Shown piece after piece: positions 46,825 through 59,890 of a DNA stretch of 64,000 nucleotides. The stretch lies in NCBI GenBank assembly GCA_030063045.1, contig JAQSEB010000189.1, positions 124,001-188,000 on the forward strand, given 5' to 3'. Position numbers and translations under genes: made by a program. The stretch comes from Pratylenchus scribneri. Lineage: Eukaryota; Nematoda; Chromadorea; Rhabditida; Pratylenchidae. Within the stretch, counting starts at the first letter, position 1. Each line of letters begins with the position of its first letter. The notes beneath the pieces were generated by a model. The model worked only from the letters and a program-made list of their open reading frames with translations. It made no database searches and was not told the origin of the DNA.

Positions 46825-46832
46825 TAAATGAA

Positions 46833-47150
46833 TTGTCCAAGAATTAGAGAATATGGCCAGATTTAAAAATAAATTTTAATTTGCATCTAATATTTAAATA
46901 AAATAAAATTTGTCCAAAAAATAGAGAATATAGCCAGATTTAAAAATAAATTTAAATTTGCATCTAATATTCAAATAAATGAATTTTTGTCCAAAATATA
47001 AAGTGGAGTTATTGAAATAATTTTTTAATTTGCATCTGATTTTTATATAATGAATAATTGTCCAAAATAGAAAATAGAGTCAGAGATTTTTTTTTCATCC
47101 GATATTTAAATAAAAGAAAATTTGTCCAAAAAATAGAGAGTAAGCAAGAT
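46833..47150 (+). repeat. Degenerate tandem repeat, five copies of 64-77 bp
   Basis: ttgtcca starts copies at 46833, 46910, 46987, 47058 and 47122. Copies share aaatagagaatat-ggccagattt and ttgcatctaatattt; later copies are more diverged. AT-rich and non-coding, lying in what would be an intron before the micro-exon at 47162. Confidence 0.8.
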
Positions 47151-47161
47151 TAGCCTCTTAG

Positions 47162-48051
47162 TGAGAAGTCCATATACCGCGTCAAGGTAGGCTTGTATGA
47201 ATATTTTATATCTTTTATTTTATATCTTTCTTAATATGAAAAATAATTATATTGCAATTTAGGTATTTCTGATTAACAATATTTTTCATTTCGATTTTGA
47301 TGAAATTTATTTTTTAATATATATACTGAATATGAATATTTATTGAAAATAATTATATAATAGAAATTTTTTTAATTATTTTTCCTAAAAATTTATATTT
47401 TTTAATGATCACCAATTTTGGAATAAATATATATGCCTGATTTTTTAGAAATTTCTTTAAATTTGTTCATTAATCAATAATTTAAATTTTTTATACTTTT
47501 ATGTCATTTCGGACGAAATAATTTATTTTTTAATATTTAATATTTCTTCTTTATAAATTTTTGCATAAAAAATGGAAAATATTTTAATATATAAGGAATT
47601 AATTAAATTAACTTTTTAATATAATATTTATACTTTAAATTTCATTCATTTTGTGAAATTTTTTTCTTGATTTGGATGTTCAGACGATGGCAAAAATTTG
47701 GTGAATTGACCCTTATGTATTTCCACAACAACAAAATCGGTTCAACTTATTCTTACTTTGTAATTAATAGGTTGATTACATTCCCAATTTATAATATAGT
47801 TTAATCGAATTTGTTTTCTATTAAATAAATTTCTATATTTAATTATATTTTCTTTTCATTTATTCCTCTTTTTTATTCATTATTTCATTCATTCATTCAT
47901 TCATTTATTAATTTCTTTGATTCATTTTTAGTCAATATTTGTAATTATTGATGTAATCAAGTTCCGATCTTGCTTACAAAAATTACTGAATATGGACATT
48001 TTCCATTTAATTTCGCTTTTTGACATTTTAAAATTGTTGTTGCTTTTTTGA
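47162..48051 (+). CDS. Three phase-compatible candidate exons, plus strand
   Basis: Exon a, 47162-47186 (25 bp), lies between attagcctcttag and AAG|gtaggc. Exon b, 47684-47759 (76 bp), lies between tttggatgttcag and gtaatt. Exon c starts at 47932 after gattcatttttag and stays open to TGA at 48051. Phases agree: a+b give RSPYTASRRWQKFGELTLMY then FHNNKIGSTYSYF, ending on a codon boundary, and c begins in phase 0 (SIFVIIDVIKFRSCLQKLLN). This is the best splicing evidence in the window. No family was recognised; exon c becomes low-complexity and probably ends earlier at an unseen donor. The introns would be about 500 and 170 bp and T-rich. Confidence 0.42.
47885..47905 (+). repeat. (ATTC)n microsatellite
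   Basis: About five perfect copies in the putative intron just before 47932. Confidence 0.75.
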
Positions 48052-48438
48052 ATTAATATAGTAGAAACCAAACTGACAAAAATAAATATTTATTTTGTCA
48101 ATTTTTGAATGAAAATTCCACTCGCTTCCGAATTTTTGTTATATTTAAAATTCGTATTTTTCGTCTTACATTTTATTAAACATTTTTTCTATTCAAATTT
48201 TCAACTAACTCTATTTATAAATATAAATTATTTTATTAAAAATTTCAACTTTTAAAAAAGATTATTTTTCAAATCCAATTACACCGCTCTGGCCCATTCT
48301 TTTAATATAATTGCCTATTTTTTTACTTTAAATAAGTAAAAAACACCGAAGCGATTACATTATTATTGTAATCAATAATTTGAATTTTATTATTTTTAAT
48401 AAATTGTTAATTTTTTTTTCATTTTTTTAAATTTTAGC

Positions 48439-48489
48439 CTCAGATTAATCGCTTAGAAATAACTTTCTTAAATTCTATACAATATTGAA
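48439..48489 (+). CDS. Candidate short exon, plus strand
   Basis: After tttaaattttag the frame reads PQINRLEITFLNSIQY to TGA. Weak. Confidence 0.18.
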
Positions 48490-48877
48490 TTTTCTAATAG
48501 ATTTTGTTTATTTTTATATTATATGTAAATCCACTTTAGTTTCTATAATTAATATTTTTAAAAATTTAATATTTTTTGATATGATTCCCCAAATGGTTGG
48601 ATGCAATAATTCGATATACAATATTTGATAATTTGTCGAAAATTTATTTAAACTAATTTGTTTGGTATTAATTAATCAAAAAGTAGAATAATTTAGTGTA
48701 TATATTTAATTTAAGTTTTATATTTAAAGAACAAGCAAATTTTTTTTATCATTATGTAAATTCGAATTTAAAGAAATGGATATTAAAGAATATAATTTCA
48801 ACTTTTATTAATTCTCGATAAATATATAAATTATTTTTCAAATTATATTTTCATTATGTTCTAAATAAGTGTTCTAG

Positions 48878-48988
48878 CCATCAATTTCCAAGTTGCAAAT
48901 CTATTGCTTCTTCATAAATATGATCCCATCAATTAGAATAAAAACATTATCTTTTCTGGTTTTGTTAATTCCACTAAAAATGGGATAA
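48878..48988 (+). CDS. Candidate exon, plus strand
   Basis: After an acceptor-like taagtgttctag two frames are open: PSISKLQIYCFFINMIPSIR continuing to 37 codons, and INFQVANLLLLHKYDPIN. A gttttg donor-like site is inside. Phase not fixed; not recognised. Confidence 0.25.
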   Translation, partial: PSISKLQIYCFFINMIPSIRIKTLSFLVLLIPLKMG

Positions 48989-49056
48989 TAATTTTTTAAT
49001 TAATTTAATAAAAAATTATTTTTAATTTATAAATATATTTATCTAAAAACAATTAG

Positions 49057-49181
49057 ATACAGTTGCCTCGGCAACTTTGGATGTTGTGATTGAACAAGAA
49101 TTTTTTGAATATAATTATAATTTGATAAATTGTCTTTATATAGCGAAAAAAACTTATCTTCTTCTAAATTCTCTTTTATAA
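49057..49181 (+). CDS. Candidate exon, plus strand
   Basis: After an acceptor-like aaaacaattag, the frame reads TVASATLDVVIEQEFFEYNY and continues to a stop 40 codons on. It includes a perfect gttgcc-tc-ggcaac hairpin near its start. Not recognised. Confidence 0.28.
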
Positions 49182-49189
49182 TTTTGAAT

Positions 49190-52000
49190 TTGTTATCAAT
49201 ACAATAATATTCATTCGTTTTTTTAATCTGATTTAATTCCCGAGAAAATTTTCAAAAATTGTAAATTAATTAAATTATTATAGTTTATCAATTAAAATTA
49301 ATTAAATTAAAAACCTGACTCCTTCAATAAGTATTAATATTGTGATTATGCAAAATTCCATTTAACTTATAAATTTACTTTTGAATTTTTTATTTTTAAT
49401 AACTGAAAAAGAATGCATTAATGTATTTTTTGAGAATTTTAAAATTAAGTTTTATAAGCTATAGTAAATAATTTATCAGTAGCTTATATGATATACATAT
49501 TATTTTTTATTTTATCTTATTATTATTATCTATTTCTTAATTCTTCATCTTTAAAATTTATTTATATGTGAATGTAATTAATAAAATAAATTTAGATTTT
49601 ATTAAGGAATTTTGAATATTATATTGTACGCATTTCATTATTCTATTATTATTTTTTATCGATTTAATTTATTCATTATTACAAATTCAGGTAATTCCCA
49701 GTGGAGTTAATAAGGACAAGAAATAAACATAATTATTAGAATAAAATCAATAATATTATTTTATATTCTTTTGTAGAATTTTGAAATTTAAATGATTATT
49801 ATATTAATAAAATAGAATTTGTAAATTATATTTTTAGTAAATAAATATAAATTCTTTAAATTAAGGAAACACGTTTTTTAGACAATTTATATAAAAGGAT
49901 TAACGCTTTGATCTCTATAATTTACTGCTTTTATTAAAAATTTTATATTATTTTTGAAAATTTATCTTTATTTATTACATTGTTGAGTCTCAGAATATAT
50001 TTAAAATTTATTTACTACATGAACATTTATCACATATATTTTTTTATTTACGAACTTAGGAGCTCAATTCCATATTTATTTGAAAAAATGAAAAAAAAAT
50101 TATTTTTATTTCGATAATAATTATAAAAAAATATTTAAATTATTATTCTATATTTAATATTTCCTCCAAAATCTTCCATAAAAAGTTTTCTATATATATT
50201 AGGACGTTTAGTAAGAATATTTATAAGTTATAACTTGATTATTCAATGTTAAAAAATATCTTATATAATTTGATCCAAGTATAATGATCAAAATGCAAAA
50301 ATTTCTTTTGATTTAAAATTTTTAATTTAATTTAAAAATTATTATATATTTGTCAAATTGGAATATTTTATAATGGTCTATAAATTAATTTATTTATTAA
50401 CTCCTTTTTTTCTTATTCAAATTAACAAAAGTTTTATTATCTGTAGCATAAAAATAATATAAAATTTCTATGAATAAATTTCTTTCTTTTTTATATTTAC
50501 ATAAATTATTTCAATTATATTAACACCTATTTCTCAGCCAAAAATTGGTTCTCAATTCAAATTGAATTTTTAAATCTATTTTATTTTCCAATTTAATTTG
50601 TTTTTATAATTTTTTTAAAAAATTTTTTATTTTATTTCAGAATAGAAATCATCAAATTAAAGAAATTAATCATGTAATCTATCAATATAAAATCATTTTA
50701 TTCCATATTTAACAAAATTATTGAATTATTATTGTTATTTAATGAACTTAATTATTTTATTAACAACTTTTAAAACTACTAAAGTTATATAAGCAATTCA
50801 AGCCAATTTTACTTTTTGTTTTTTCTCGTCGTTTTTTTCTATTAAATTTTTAATAACAAAAATAATATTATTAATATTATTTAACCTTTTGCAAATTTCA
50901 ATAAAATGATTTTTAAAAGCCGATTATTTCAATGAGAATTTTTTAATATTATTCAAATAAATAAAATCTTAAAAAATTTATTCCTTTTTAAAAATTTATT
51001 TATATAAAAACTTTCAAGAAAATAATCCTTGATAATTTTATAAAATTTTGATTGATATTTCGCTAGTTTTTAATTTAAATCTAAATTTTTTAAATTATTT
51101 TTTTAAAATTTACTATGGATAAAGATTGAACAAATTTGAGAGTTGGTCTGGCAGCATCATTTAGGTTTGGATCAATAAAAATATTTTTATAAATCATATA
51201 GTCTTCGAATATTTTTATGATTGTAATTAATTGATATATTCGAACTTTTTTTTTTAAATATATTTTATTCATATTTATAATTATCTGTTCCATTTCGAGC
51301 GACATAAAATCAGATATTGCTGTTTAAATTTATACTTCAATTTATTAAGATTTTTTAATTATATAATTTTAAATTCAAAATTATTCACTTTAATATAAAA
51401 TTTTTTATTTAATTATTTATTTATTTTAATAAAATGCATATTTCAAAATATAATTTTTATTTTTTTAAAAATTATTCATCAAATTTATGAATCGTAGAAT
51501 CCATATTTTCTTAATTTTTCAAGAGCCGACTTTAAATTCTGAAATTTTGTTATTATTTTCTTTTAAATTATATTGATGATATTAAATTTAATAATATTCT
51601 TGTTTGTTAATTAATTATATTATAGTGCATTCTTTTAAATTCGTTGTTTTTTCACGAGTTAATTACTTCATACAAAAAATTTTTAATTTTATTTTTACAT
51701 TAATTCATTATGATTCGCTAAATTTATAAAAATATATTTTATTTTATTTATTTGATGATTTAGAACAAATTCGTTCAATTTTCAAAATTATATCTTTAAA
51801 TTAAAAAAAAAGATAGATATTTATATTCATTTATAATTTTTATAGCTTTCTTTTTTAGGATATTTTTATTTATCTAAAATTTATTAATTAAATTTTAAAA
51901 AAGTATTTATTTTTAGAATTTGAATGAAGAATTAAAATTGAATGTTTGTAAATTAAATTATAATTTTTAAAGCATTTTAAGCATCCATTAACTGCAAAGT
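49190..52000. other. T-rich AT desert, nothing firm
   Basis: Low-complexity sequence. A weak island at about 51120-51180 (minus frame with NDAARPTLKFVQSLSI; plus frame TNLRVGLAASFR before gtttgg) cannot be assigned to a strand. Confidence 0.5.
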
Positions 52001-52008
52001 CCTTATAG

Positions 52009-52191
52009 TTACCGTTTATTTTACTCGCATTTTTTATTTATAAGCTCAAAATAATATTTTGCCATTTCTTACGAGTAAAAAAACCGGTCGTATCAAATCT
52101 CAAATATTTTCATAGTTTGCTTCTTCTTCGCAAAATTGAGGTTCCACAAGCTCCCCTATTGCTTGATTTTTGTGTCTTTTTCTTTTCGTGA
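52009..52191 (+). CDS. Open 60-codon frame, plus strand
   Basis: No start codon; it reads LPFILLAFFIYKLKIIFCHF then LRVKKPVVSNLKYFHSLLLL and RKIEVPQAPLLLDF to TGA. A hydrophobic segment followed by basic and proline-containing sequence would suit a membrane-anchored protein piece. The upstream half is T-rich and may be intron. Not recognised. Confidence 0.28.
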   Translation, partial: LPFILLAFFIYKLKIIFCHFLRVKKPVVSNLKYFHSLLLLRKIEVPQAPLLLDFCVFFFS

Positions 52192-52502
52192 AATTTGTTA
52201 TTTTAATCAGATAAATTTAAATAATTTTAATTACTACTATTTTCAATGTATTATTATTCTAAAGATTTTTTATCCAGTAAATTATATATTTGATAAAAAA
52301 ATTTTCATAATTTGAATTTTATACAAAATTATATTTCTGTAAATATTAGTAAAATTACATTTTGATTAACGATTAAAATAATATTTTATAATCAATTAAT
52401 TTTTTATCGATTCCGATTAATTCGTTTTTTGCTTTTTTTATCAAAAACAATCAAAAACATATTTTTTATTCGATAATTAAAAAATTTATAGTTAGTCTCT
52501 AG

Positions 52503-52545
52503 CAAGACATGGTTATTCAAGATGAACCGGATAAATTTATATCTT
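52503..52545 (+). CDS. Candidate short terminal exon, plus strand
   Basis: After tagttagtctctag the frame QDMVIQDEPDKFIS ends in TAA; a second frame is also open. Weak. Confidence 0.18.
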
Positions 52546-52905
52546 AAAAATAATTTAATTTTTCATTATCATAGAAAAATAAATTTATTTTTCAATTATT
52601 ATATCAAAACTTCTCTTAAACATATGAATTACTATTTTAAATAGATATTTTTTCTTTTTATAATAAATTTAACTAATTTAATTTAAAATTAAATTAAACA
52701 TTTTTTCAAATTAATTCATTCACATTTTTTTAAATTTGCTCTATTTCCATATAATAAATTTGTAATAATTCTTTTGTAATACAATCGTATTTGAAAATTT
52801 TAAATTTATCAAAGTTATTTATTATAAAGATCTATTGCCTAAATCCTATGATAATTTTCAAACTGATTACAATATTTACAAAATCAATATATATTATAAA
52901 CGAAC

Positions 52906-53200
52906 TTGCTTTGCTTAAGGAAAACTTTTTTTGAAGAGATATTGGAAAAAATTCATTTTCTGACTGAATTTAATATTATCGTATTTGTCCAATGTCGGCA
53001 AAATTGTATTGCAATAATAATTTCATTAAAAATTGTTATTAATTTAATTATAAAAAATTTCTTATCTTTTTTGATTTATTATCAAATGCATTTACAAACT
53101 GTTTTAGAAACATTTTATTACAATATTATATTATTTGATATTTTTTATTCGATCATCAATTTTAATTTTTCATCTTTAATAATTTTTATACAAAATTTAA
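52906..53200 (+). CDS. Hydrophobic open frame, plus strand
   Basis: The first 40 codons (RKTFFEEILEKIHFLTEFNI then IVFVQCRQNC) are coding-like; the next 70 are Ile/Phe/Leu-rich and may be translated intron. A donor-like gtattt follows the coding-like part. The frame as a whole could be mistaken for a multi-pass membrane protein; the T-rich base composition alone would give that. Confidence 0.22.
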
Positions 53201-53219
53201 TTTTTTTATATTTTTATCT

Positions 53220-53327
53220 GAACCGAAAATTGCGTTGTGTAGGGCTTATGTGAGATGGGGAATTGATTCCCGTTTCGGGCTCTCATTCCTAGAACAAGAA
53301 TGCGGTCTTATGAAATATTTAATCTAA
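53220..53327 (+). CDS. Candidate exon, plus strand, well-formed peptide
   Basis: The frame reads EPKIALCRAYVRWGIDSRFG then LSFLEQECGLMKYLI and TAA. Gly, Arg, Trp and Cys content is far above background and there is no repeat. An acceptor-like gttgtgtag lies within it, so the exon may start at 53242. No family recognised; a nuclear gene exon or a transposon remnant are both possible. Confidence 0.33.
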   Translation, partial: EPKIALCRAYVRWGIDSRFGLSFLEQECGLMKYLI

Positions 53328-53329
53328 AA

Positions 53330-56300
53330 AAAAATATATTAATATTGCAGTTTCGGGTTTAAAAATTGCCTTCTTAACTTGATGAATGATTCAAAGATTA
53401 ATTGTAAATAAAATTAAAATAAAATTATTCTTTTGCAATCTCTTTTTATAAATGAAGAAATATAAAATACATTTTTATTTTTATATTTTTTCTCTTTAAC
53501 ATTTATAAGAGCAATTTTTAATTCATTAATAACTTCATTTGTTTTCTGATGAATTATAAATTTTTAATTTCGCGTAATAAAATCATTTTTTAAAAGTTTT
53601 TTATTTGTTTAACAAAATTTATTGATATATATTTTTTGTTTTTTAATTTAAAAAAGTGGTTTCGTTTAATCTAATATCCTCAAAAATTTACACAATATAT
53701 AGAAATATAAATTCTTTTAATTCATAAAAATTTTTTCGTATTTGATTATTAATTTATTTATAATCCTAATGAAAAAAAATAATGTGAATAAATATTTATT
53801 ATTAGTTTTTTATAGGATAAATTATATTTGATTAAAAATTTAATTTATATCAATTTAAAATTTTTATTTTTTCAAATATTATCTGCTATTCCCAATTTTA
53901 TCTATATTATTTAGGTTTTATTTTTTCCTATAATATTAAATTTGTAGTACCATTAAGGAGATATTTTCATATGTTTAGATTTCTTAATAGCTTTTTAACT
54001 AATTTATTTTCAATTACATTTTGTGAAATGTCATTTAATTTTTTATTTTTAATGAGGTGCCCCAAAATTTAATTTTATTTTCGTTTTTCTTGATTAACAA
54101 ATTTGGAGTAAAGTATTTTGGTATAATGATTTTCATTTTTTAATTCTCCATTTAACTTTTTTTATTTTTTAAATCTCCTCTCTAATTATATTTCAATTAA
54201 AGTTTTTATTCTTTTTATATTTATCTAAAAATATAAAAATTTTTAATTTTTGTTTTTCGTTATCTTTTTTTTTATTTTATTCTATTAAAAGAATTAAATT
54301 ATTTATATATTATTTTTAATAAATAAAATTATTACTAAAACCTGTTCCCATCGGTTTACTTCTTCACTTTTACGCTATTTTTCTTTGAAATTATTATTTA
54401 TTAAATCATTTATAAATTTTATAATTTTTTATTCAATTATTTATATTTTATATGTAAAGGAAATATTTTTAAAAAATGCACCATAATATAAAAAAACTTT
54501 CGTTTATTTTTTTAAATTGAAGAAAAAATTCAAAAAAATATTTTTTAATACTTATTTGTCATAAAATTCCTTTTTTATAATTCAAATTATTATTTATAAA
54601 TTTCCATTTAAAGCTTTTATTGTAATTTTTATTTATTTCTTTTTTGTACCATTTCCGCTAATTGTTTCGCTGGATAAATATACGATTATTATAAAAATTA
54701 TAGCAGATGGACAAATAACGTTATTGACTTATCTATGCCTATATATTTTTTTAAATGTATTTTTTTATCTTCACCGGCATTTTTTATTTGATTACACATT
54801 ATTATTTCCGTTGAAAAACAAAATTTTTGAGATATATTTGAAGAATTAAATAAGTAAATAAATTTATTTAAATCCTAAGACAAATTGTAGGGAAGTAAAT
54901 TATTATTTTTAAATTTTATTAATAATAATTTTATAATTTTTTTATAAATATTCGTATAGAATTATAATGCACTTTTACTTTTAAAAATCAATATTATAGA
55001 AATTTAATTAAAATTTTTTCTAAATAAAAAATTGATATGTATTTTTAAATATTTTCTTATTAAAATTTATAACAATTATTAATCAAGCTTTATTTTTACG
55101 TGCATTTAATTAAATACCAGAATAGATTTGTCCAAAATATTCGACAAGTTATTATTCGCGATATTCCCCACTTTTAAAATTATTATTTTTTGCTTCCTTA
55201 TTAAATAAGTATAATTTTTTAAAGATATTTTGAATATTTTATAGCTTTCTACTTAAAATCTATAAATAGTAATGCATTTCTATTCCGAATTTTTAATTTA
55301 AAAATTTTTAAATAAATATTTTCAATTTGTATTTTCAATCATTTACAATTATATACATTCTTGTATAAAGGATTTTTCTTCAAAAAATTTGTAGAATTCC
55401 ATAGGAGAACAATAAATTTGCATTTTACCAATTAAGTCAATCCATCAATCACTATACATGTATCTTTGCTATCTATTTTGGAACATTTATGAAATAAATT
55501 TAAATCATTATTATAAATTTCATGATGCATATTTGTTACAATATTTTCACAAAGTTTAGTTGATTAATATATTATATAATAGATAAAAAAATTATAAAAA
55601 TTTTATTTGTCATTAACTTTAGGAAAATTTTAATAATATTTTAATTTATAAGTCCTTTTTTTTAAATAAAATTAAATTTATAAATAATTTAATCGGCTTT
55701 TAATTTGATTTTTTTATCGCCTATAATTTTTATCTTTTAATAAAATATAATTTCATAAAATATATTTTGTTTCATTTGTTATTCTAACCTGTTCATTCAA
55801 ATTAATTTTATATTATTTATTCTTAATTAAAAATTGGAATTGTAAATTAAATAGCGCAAATATATTTGATTTTTTATTTTATTATTCGAAAAATTGATAA
55901 AAAGGGAGGGAGTATAATAAGGAGTAGAAAAAAATAAAGAAAAAAAGGAGGTGCCCGCCATTGCACAATTTTGTAGGGAAAAGAAAAAATTTAATCAATT
56001 TCTTCCCAATGATTTTCTTTTTCTGAATAACCTTATATTAGTGCATTTTATTATTTAAATATTTTAATTGCATTTATTTTTCATAGATTCTTTTTGGATT
56101 TTCTTTGAATAATTTAATTAGATTATTTTTTCAGGAAATTTTTTTATAATCTGGTTTATTTCTCTTATAAAAATTAAATTTATAAAATAAATTATAAATA
56201 TGTACATATGAATTAAATGACGATTGCTGAAGATAAATAAATTCGATATGCGATATGCTTGAAATTATCTGGACGATCTTTTATTAATTGATTATTTTAA

Positions 56301-56530
56301 TTTGGTATTTATATTTTTTTTTAAATTCACTAATGAAAAATTTTATAATGCAATTAATTATTTAATTTTGCATATTAATTCATACATTTATTATTAAAAA
56401 AAGCCAATAATTTGGTCAGATTTTCCTGGAATACTACTTAAATTATATTTGAAAAAATGAGTAATTAAGATTTTTATTAAATTAATTTATAATGTTTTAA
56501 TTTATTCATAGGAATTTAATATTTACAATT
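53330..56530. other. T-rich AT desert, nothing seen
   Basis: Low-complexity T-biased sequence with no credible island. Confidence 0.55.
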
Positions 56531-56539
56531 GTTGAATGA

Positions 56540-56638
56540 AATTTTTATTTTATTTTTACTTGTGAAATCGCTTCTGATTGCGCATGTATAACGGCGTTCA
56601 AATCAATGAATACCGTTGAATCAATTTCATTCCATTAA
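56540..56638 (+). CDS. Candidate exon, plus strand
   Basis: The frame reads CEIASDCACITAFKSMNTVE then SISFH and TAA, after a T-rich hydrophobic lead. Cys- and Ser-rich composition is unusual here. No splice site is convincing. Not recognised. Confidence 0.22.
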   Translation, partial: NFYFIFTCEIASDCACITAFKSMNTVESISFH

Positions 56639-56884
56639 ATATTTAACCTTTATTTCTAATAATTAGTAGAGATATTGCTAAATATCACTAATAAAAATAA
56701 TTTATATTATTTTATAAAAAAAAATAACTCATTTCCAAAAAATATATTTCAAAGCTTTATAATAATTTACAGCCATTTGCGAATCCTCAATATATTAGAA
56801 TTATTATAGAATTAGTTAAACCATATTATTTTCCAATTTAAATAAATATACATATTATTTTTTAATTAAATAAAAATTTATATT

Positions 56885-56901
56885 TATATATATATATATA
56901 A
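56885..56901. repeat. (TA)n run
   Basis: A short dinucleotide run within AT-rich DNA. Confidence 0.6.
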
Positions 56902-57440
56902 ATAATGGAAATTTATTTATTTTTAATATATTCACATATAGTTAATTTAAAATAATTATATATATTTTTTATTTTTTTTTTTTTTGAAAGAGTATTTATT
57001 TAATTTTGAAGATTAAGAATATTTCCATTCCATTATTTTGATCTTATGACACATTATTATTGTTGTAATTTTTTTTCAAGACATTCATTCTACGAATAAT
57101 CTATTTTTTAATTTTTATATTTTAAAAATCCTTAATAATAAGTAGAGATTAATTGATTTTGAAAATTATCAAATATTTTTATAGTTTTATTTTAGAAAAA
57201 AAATATTTTTTTAAAATCTTTTATATTTTGATTATTAGATTAAATTAAATTTTTATTTTACTATTATTTATAAAAATTTATTTATGAAATTATGAATTAA
57301 AAAAATAATTTTTGTTTATTTTATGTTGTGTATGGGGATTGATTTAAACCCAAACAACAATTAAGAAATAATAATAAAGTTTTTATTCAATAGAAATGCG
57401 ATTAAATAATAAAATAATCAATAATTGAATTGGGAATGAA

Positions 57441-57600
57441 TTGGCTTGGATTTGGAATGGATTGGTCAAGTCACAAAAACTGAATGAATTTGGCTGGGAA
57501 TGGGTCGCCTTAAATAATAAAATGCTAGGGGTGGAAACATGTGATGAGAGAGGGAAGGATAAAATGTCATTTAAATTTAATTCATTCACCAATACCCAAC
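57441..57600. other. Open island, strand uncertain
   Basis: Both strands are open for over 60 codons (plus: WIWNGLVKSQKLNEFGWEWV; minus: ILSFPLSSHVSTPSILLF). ggaatgaattggcttggatt resembles an imperfect direct repeat of ttggaatggattgg, so it may be a simple-repeat-derived island. No splice signal found. Confidence 0.2.
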
Positions 57601-57729
57601 ATTTTAATATTTATAATATATTATTATATTTTTTTAAATAAAATTTGTTTGCAAAATTTTATTATTAGTATTTATAATATTTATAAAATTTTATTATCGA
57701 ATATATTTAATTTTGACATATATTAATTC

Positions 57730-58760
57730 TAATAAGAATTTTATGAAAAATATTTTAGAAAATTTAAAATTCTTTTGATTTTGAATGAAAAAATATTTCG
57801 TACCTATGGTGGAACAAGATGAAATGAGTATTTTTGAAAATTTTTTATAGACTCTGTTATCAGCCATGCGTTGTTTTTTTGTTGAATTTGCTTTTTAATA
57901 ATTGTAAAAATTCTTTCATTGATTGTTGATGAAAAAATGTCATTTTTTATAAAACTCTAAATTCAGTAATTTTTATAAATATTTCAGAATTTAATAATTA
58001 ATTTTATCAACCATCAACATCAAGTTTTTCATTTAATCTTTCTTTGTCCAATTTTTTAATATATGCCTCTTTTTTCTGTTCAATATACAAGTTTTTTAAA
58101 TGTGTCTTATCTATTTTATAAAAAAATAATTTTCTCTTAAAATTTTAAATTAATTTTGAACATATATTCGCTAATTTACTTTTAATTAAATAATTCTTAA
58201 AAAAAAAAACACAATTATTAAAATTTATAAAACTTTTATTTTGTTTTATTAAAATAATTTTTAAAATAATTTAATCGAATTTTACTGAAATTTCACCAAA
58301 TAAAGATTGATTTAAAAAATTGTTAAATTAATAAAATAATCATAATATATTTTTCATAATTTTTTTCTGAAATTATTTGTAATTTTAATTTTTAACCATT
58401 GATCAAAATTCCAAAGAATAGAATTTTTGGATTGTGATGAAAATTTGTATCATTTTGCAATTAAAAATGATAATTTAAATATAAAAAAATTTTTGTAATT
58501 TATTATTTCTTTATTATATTTTTATTTTTCATTATTATAATTAAATATTTTTCTGCTTAAAATAAATTTATTGAGAAATATTACCTATTTATTGTAATTT
58601 TAATTTCTTTAATAAATAAAATCTATTTAACACAATCAATTAATTAGTTTTATAAAATCTTTATATTTTTAATATAATCATCTTTATAAATTTTATATTT
58701 AAATATTATTTTGTTCCATTTTCAACCAATCATTCCATGAATTTTTCTCATTCATAACTT
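57730..58760. other. T-rich AT desert, nothing seen
   Basis: Low-complexity sequence. Confidence 0.55.
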
Positions 58761-58765
58761 GTTAA

Positions 58766-58963
58766 AAGAATTTTAAAATAATAAATATTTCAATCAAACC
58801 TTGTTCTTACGATTCCAAATGTATTTGTATAAGATCTTTTAGAAAATTATTACACGCAAACATGTTCGAAACAATGAAGTATGTTTTTCTCCTACAGGTC
58901 CATAACAATGAGTTGGTGGATCATTTGTCAAATAATCAGATGCTTGAGCAATTGCATTTTTAA
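58766..58963 (+). CDS. Candidate exon; kinase hinge-region-like piece
   Basis: A 65-codon open plus frame to TAA, with an ATG at 58862. The likely exon begins after gatcttttag (58843) and reads KLLHANMFETMKYVFLLQ then VHNNELVDHLSNNQMLEQLH. The layout resembles protein kinases from the end of helix C to helix D: a hydrophobic strand, a hinge, then H-x-N-G-x-L-x-D-x-L-x-x-N as in receptor kinases; here one Gly is lost. A second acceptor-like tttttctcctacag lies at 58884-58897. It precedes, on the same strand, a catalytic-loop-like island at 60.5 kb. The family match is an inference from short motifs. Confidence 0.33.
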   Translation, partial: KNFKIINISIKPCSYDSKCICIRSFRKLLHANMFETMKYVFLLQVHNNELVDHLSNNQMLEQLHF

Positions 58964-59719
58964 TATATATTTGCAATAATTAAAAATAAATATAAAAAAT
59001 TTTATAAAAATCTGCTGTTACAATTGCATATTATTAATAACTGCAGCAAAATTTTCTTCTATACGAATTCAAATTCTGCGAGTAATGTAAAAGATATTAA
59101 TATTATATAAATTTATAATTATTAATTCTCTTAATAATTAATTATTTATTTGCCAATTTGCAAATAATAATTTATTTAATAATAGAAAAATATTAAAAAT
59201 ATTCCACTGAAAAAAAAATTTAATAAGTTAATCGAAAATCAAAATAAAATTATTTTTTATTTTTATAAATGCATTATTTAAATTATTGTCATTATTACAT
59301 TATTTTTGAATTTCTCTTAATTTATATATTAACCAAATGAAATTGTCAAAAAATTTATCACTATTATAAATTTTTTAAATAATAATTTTTAATTATATTT
59401 GTTTACATAAAATATTTTTTAATTTTAATATTGTCTGTCATTTTATATAATTATTAAAAATTAACTTAAAATAATTTTATTTGGGAAAAATTATTTTATA
59501 ATAAAATGAAAATTTGATTTTATTTTATCTAATATTCAATTCTACTAAAAATTTAGATACCATACAATTTTAATTTTTTTATTAAATTACAAAGAGTAAA
59601 ATTATAACAAAATTTCAATGGTTAAATTAAAAATAACCATATTCTTATATTATTTAACTTTAACATAATTCGAATCAAATAATAATTTTATTTTTATTTA
59701 TTTAATTGTTATTTGATAA

Positions 59720-59890
59720 AACAATGATTTCAAAGATGAAGATGCTGCAGTATATGTTATTTTGTTGTTGCGGAACATTAGAGCATATTTCTGTTTTAAT
59801 TTTCCTTTAGCACGACAAATTAATTTTCTAACAGATCACTATATCATATTTTATTTCAATTTATTTTTATTTTATAAGAATGTAAATTAA
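59720..59890 (+). CDS. Candidate exon, plus strand
   Basis: Open for 56 codons; the start NDFKDEDAAVYVILLLRNIR is coding-like and has a donor-like gtatat after GATGCTGCA. A second frame with ATG (MISKMKMLQYMLFCCCGTLE) overlaps it. Not recognised; lies between the two kinase-like islands. Confidence 0.22.
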   Translation, partial: NNDFKDEDAAVYVILLLRNIRAYFCFNFPLARQINFLTDHYIIFYFNLFLFYKNVN

